This document shows positions 62,077 to 64,000 of a stretch of DNA of 64,000 nucleotides, in pieces. The notes under the pieces were generated by a model. The model was not told the origin of the DNA. It made no database searches and saw only the letters and a list, made by a program, of their open reading frames with translations. Source of the stretch: Cyanobacteria bacterium SZAS-4 (lineage in GTDB: Bacteria > Cyanobacteriota > Vampirovibrionia > Obscuribacterales > Obscuribacteraceae); the NCBI GenBank assembly GCA_018266255.1, contig JAFEAT010000018.1:89084-153083 (forward strand). The letters run 5' to 3'. Position 1 is the first letter of the stretch. Every line of letters starts with the position of its first letter. A program made the translations under genes and the position numbers.

Positions 62077-62922
62077 CTAGTCTTTTTGCTCGTGTCTGAG
62101 TCGATTGATTCCGCTATCGCGTCCTGCACGCAACATAGTTCTCGCCACCGTCAACGCCACCACTTTTGTTGCTCCACAGCGATTTACTTCTCGGGCGCAC
62201 TCAGCCAACGTTGCGCCTGATGTGCAAACGTCATCGACCAGCACTACAGCTCGCCCCATTAGTTTGGACGGATTGCCGTGGAATGCATTTTCAACGTTTT
62301 TAAACCGTTCCGCTTTCTCAAGACTTTGCTGTGGAGTCGTTGCTCGGCGTCGTTTAATGGCGCCACGCAAAACTGGAATGTCTAAAACTTTCGAGGCTTC
62401 ATTTGCAAGCAAATCGGCTTGATTGAATCCTCGTTCCATGCCTTTTCGCCAGTGTAACGGCACGGGCACAAGCACGGCATTCTTTTGATTGAGAAATATC
62501 GAACCCATGCGCCAGCCATTCAACATAATTGCTGCTAAGTCTGGTGCTAGCAAACGGTCGCCTTCGTATTTCAAGCTGTGGATCAAACTTCGCATCTCAC
62601 CGCTGTATGGCGCTCCGCTCACGATCGCAAAAGAGCGCTCGCCATCCTGCTCGTAAAATCCCATCAATGGTGTTTCGCTCGAAAGTCCTTGCCAGCAGTC
62701 GCTGCAGATTACGCGCGAATAACGAGGAGTGTCATTTATCCATCGATGGATTATTGCTGGTCTGGCCTCTCCACCGAAATCTTGCAAGCCGTCCATGAGT
62801 TGCCCGCGGGCTAGCATTACTCGCGCACAGAGTCTGCAATCTTCTTCGCTGATGAACGAGTAGAAGAAATCTAGAAGCTGGTCGAAAATTGAAATGGAAT
62901 TCAAGTGAATGTTCGTTATCAA
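62077..62922 (-). CDS. comF: ComF-family phosphoribosyltransferase-like protein
   Basis: It has 281 residues. An N-terminal zinc-finger-like Cys set (CRLCARV, ICSDCWQ) is followed by a phosphoribosyltransferase fold with the PRPP motif VVLVDDVCTSGATL. RGFNQADLLA is typical. ComF proteins take part in DNA uptake for natural transformation, but many genomes carry them without a proven role. The start is TTG 62922 with AAGGAG 7-8 bases ahead. A charged small protein gene follows, coupled. Confidence 0.88.
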   Translation of the reverse strand: MITNIHLNSISIFDQLLDFFYSFISEEDCRLCARVMLARGQLMDGLQDFGGEARPAIIHRWINDTPRYSRVICSDCWQGLSSETPLMGFYEQDGERSFAIVSGAPYSGEMRSLIHSLKYEGDRLLAPDLAAIMLNGWRMGSIFLNQKNAVLVPVPLHWRKGMERGFNQADLLANEASKVLDIPVLRGAIKRRRATTPQQSLEKAERFKNVENAFHGNPSKLMGRAVVLVDDVCTSGATLAECAREVNRCGATKVVALTVARTMLRAGRDSGINRLRHEQKD

Positions 62923-62990
62923 AATTTTTCTCCTTTTTGAGTCTCTACTTTATGTACGTTCAAATGAGGAAATAAGTTCAATTGGGAGTT

Positions 62991-63040
62991 AGCCGGTCTG
63001 GAGACCGGCGGCCCTAGCCGGCTTGGAAGCCGGCGCTCCG
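62991..63040 (+). repeat. Dispersed double-hairpin GCCGG element, copy D
   Basis: GCCGGTC-tgga-GACCGGC, then GGCCCTA, then GCCGGCTT-gg-AAGCCGGC and GCTCC. The only copy here that lies between two divergent genes, comF and the gene at 63085, 45 bases ahead of the latter. Confidence 0.85.
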
Positions 63041-63084
63041 TTGATCCATGCTAGACTCGTCTTTTCATTTCAGTGATGTGGACC

Positions 63085-64000
63085 ATGCCTACTAAAGAAA
63101 TTGATGCCGCCGCTCTGATTAAGAGTGCGGAAAAAAAATTGAGCGATGCATTCGTGGAAGTCGACGAGATTGCCATGATCAATCAGAAGCGAGTGCTCGA
63201 TTCATTCCGCTCGCACAGATTGACTGAAGAATATTTCGCTGAGCGCACAGGATATGGACGAAACGATCCTGGGCGAGAAACTATCGACAAAATTTTTGCG
63301 CAGGCGTTTCAAGCGCAGGCTGCCGCGGTGCGAATGCAGTTTGTCTCCGGCACGCACGCCATCGCTTGTGCATTGTTGGGCAACTTGCAGGCTGGTGACA
63401 CGATTTTGTCGCTTACCGGCCAGCCGTATGACACTCTCAAAGAGGTGATCGGGTTAGAAGGCGATGAGCCTGGCAACTTGATTTCCCTCGGAGTTAAATA
63501 CATTGAAATTAATTTGGATCCAGCGGAAGAGACGGACCAATCGCTTGTCGAGAAGATTAAAAAGGCTGCGCCAGACACACACTGCATGTTCTATATACAG
63601 AAATCTTGCGGCTACAGCATTGAACGGCGCAGTTTCAACAACACAGACATCGCCAGGCTAAGCAAAGCAGCGAGGGCTGTTCAAGGAACTGGCACCGTTT
63701 TTGTCGATAACTGCTATGGCGAATTTGTTGAGCACCATGAGCCAACCGCAGTGGGCGCGGATCTGATGGCTGGTTCTCTTATAAAGAATCCCGGCGGCGG
63801 ACTGGCGATAACCGGTGGCTATGTGGCCGGACACGTAGAGCTCGTAGACAGGGCTTTGAATCGGCTCACCTCGCCAGGAATCGGCGGTCATCTTGGCTTG
63901 ACTTACAACCAGAACCGGCTCGTTCTGCAGGGTCTATTTCTGGCTCCGGCTGTCGTTTCAAACGCAGTAAAGGGTGCGATGCTTTTCGCCGCCACCCTGG
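63085..64000 (+). CDS. Aluminium-resistance / methionine-gamma-lyase-like PLP protein, 3' truncated by window end
   Basis: The frame stays open from ATG 63085 to the window end, 305 codons. The sequence MPTKEIDAAALIKSAEKKLS, MQFVSGTHAIACALLGNLQA, GDTILSLTGQPYDTLKEVIG and MAGSLIKNPGGGLAITGGYV matches the PF06838 group (YnbB, methionine-gamma-lyase-like, 'aluminium resistance'). PLP is held by the Lys in the SLIKNPGGG motif. ATG 63076 is in frame three codons earlier; neither has a strong ribosome-binding site. Substrate unknown. Confidence 0.9.
   Translation, partial: MPTKEIDAAALIKSAEKKLSDAFVEVDEIAMINQKRVLDSFRSHRLTEEYFAERTGYGRNDPGRETIDKIFAQAFQAQAAAVRMQFVSGTHAIACALLGNLQAGDTILSLTGQPYDTLKEVIGLEGDEPGNLISLGVKYIEINLDPAEETDQSLVEKIKKAAPDTHCMFYIQKSCGYSIERRSFNNTDIARLSKAARAVQGTGTVFVDNCYGEFVEHHEPTAVGADLMAGSLIKNPGGGLAITGGYVAGHVELVDRALNRLTSPGIGGHLGLTYNQNRLVLQGLFLAPAVVSNAVKGAMLFAATL

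Overview
The window is about 50% GC, gene-dense bacterial chromosome. My best guess is a non-photosynthetic relative of Cyanobacteria (Vampirovibrionia/Melainabacteria, Obscuribacter-like). The grounds are indirect: a cyanobacterial-style NdhF/NuoL, a PATAN-domain protein, the C5 haem gene hemL, meso-DAP-type murE, many LRR and TPR proteins, and long repeat-rich secreted proteins. No rRNA, tRNA, CRISPR array, integrase, transposase or prophage was seen, and no marker gene fixes the taxonomy.

Layout. 0-5.6 kb: energy metabolism, with nuoL, a His-rich membrane protein and the two-subunit 2-oxoacid:ferredoxin oxidoreductase korAB, closed by a strong terminator. 5.7-9.4 kb: a minus-strand pair of an LCP-family wall-polymer ligase and a large lipoprotein. 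9.7-13.4 kb: two coupled zinc metalloproteases (an HEFGH protein and a matrixin-like protein with a Pro/Tyr/Gln repeat stalk) plus a small secreted protein. 13.4-23 kb: a trypsin-like protease, a CDF-like membrane protein, an alpha/beta hydrolase, a TonB-C-like protein with a poly-Asn tract, a TPR protein, an ABC-F ATPase and a COG2509-type flavoprotein. 23-29.2 kb: amylomaltase, an aldo/keto reductase followed by the relic of an LRR gene, and an M13 peptidase.

29-44.9 kb looks accessory: small unknown genes, a bestrophin, an LRR protein, several unrecognised proteins, a hairpin-repeat array ahead of a protealysin-like M4 protease, and a calpain-type (C2) cysteine protease locus with an EF-hand-like partner. 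The C2 locus is split by a single in-frame TGA. 44.9-55 kb is mostly housekeeping: plsC-like, NDH-2, polysaccharide deacetylase, PATAN protein, murE, rpmA, rplU, peroxiredoxin, TlpA-like and hemL. 56-59.6 kb is an AraC-regulated aldehyde/redox cluster (AKR, Zn-ADH, tautomerase). 59.7-64 kb holds a thioredoxin-fold repeat protein, comF with a coupled small gene, and the start of an aluminium-resistance/methionine-gamma-lyase-like gene that runs off the window.

Themes. Six unrelated protease families occur in 45 kb: an HEFGH protein, matrixin, S1C, M13, M4 and C2. A dispersed double-hairpin GCCGG element occurs four times plus one collapsed copy, mostly just past gene ends. I corrected several start sites from ribosome-binding sites, and added a 47-codon gene at 42580, the open-ended gene at 63085 and an LRR gene relic at 25371.
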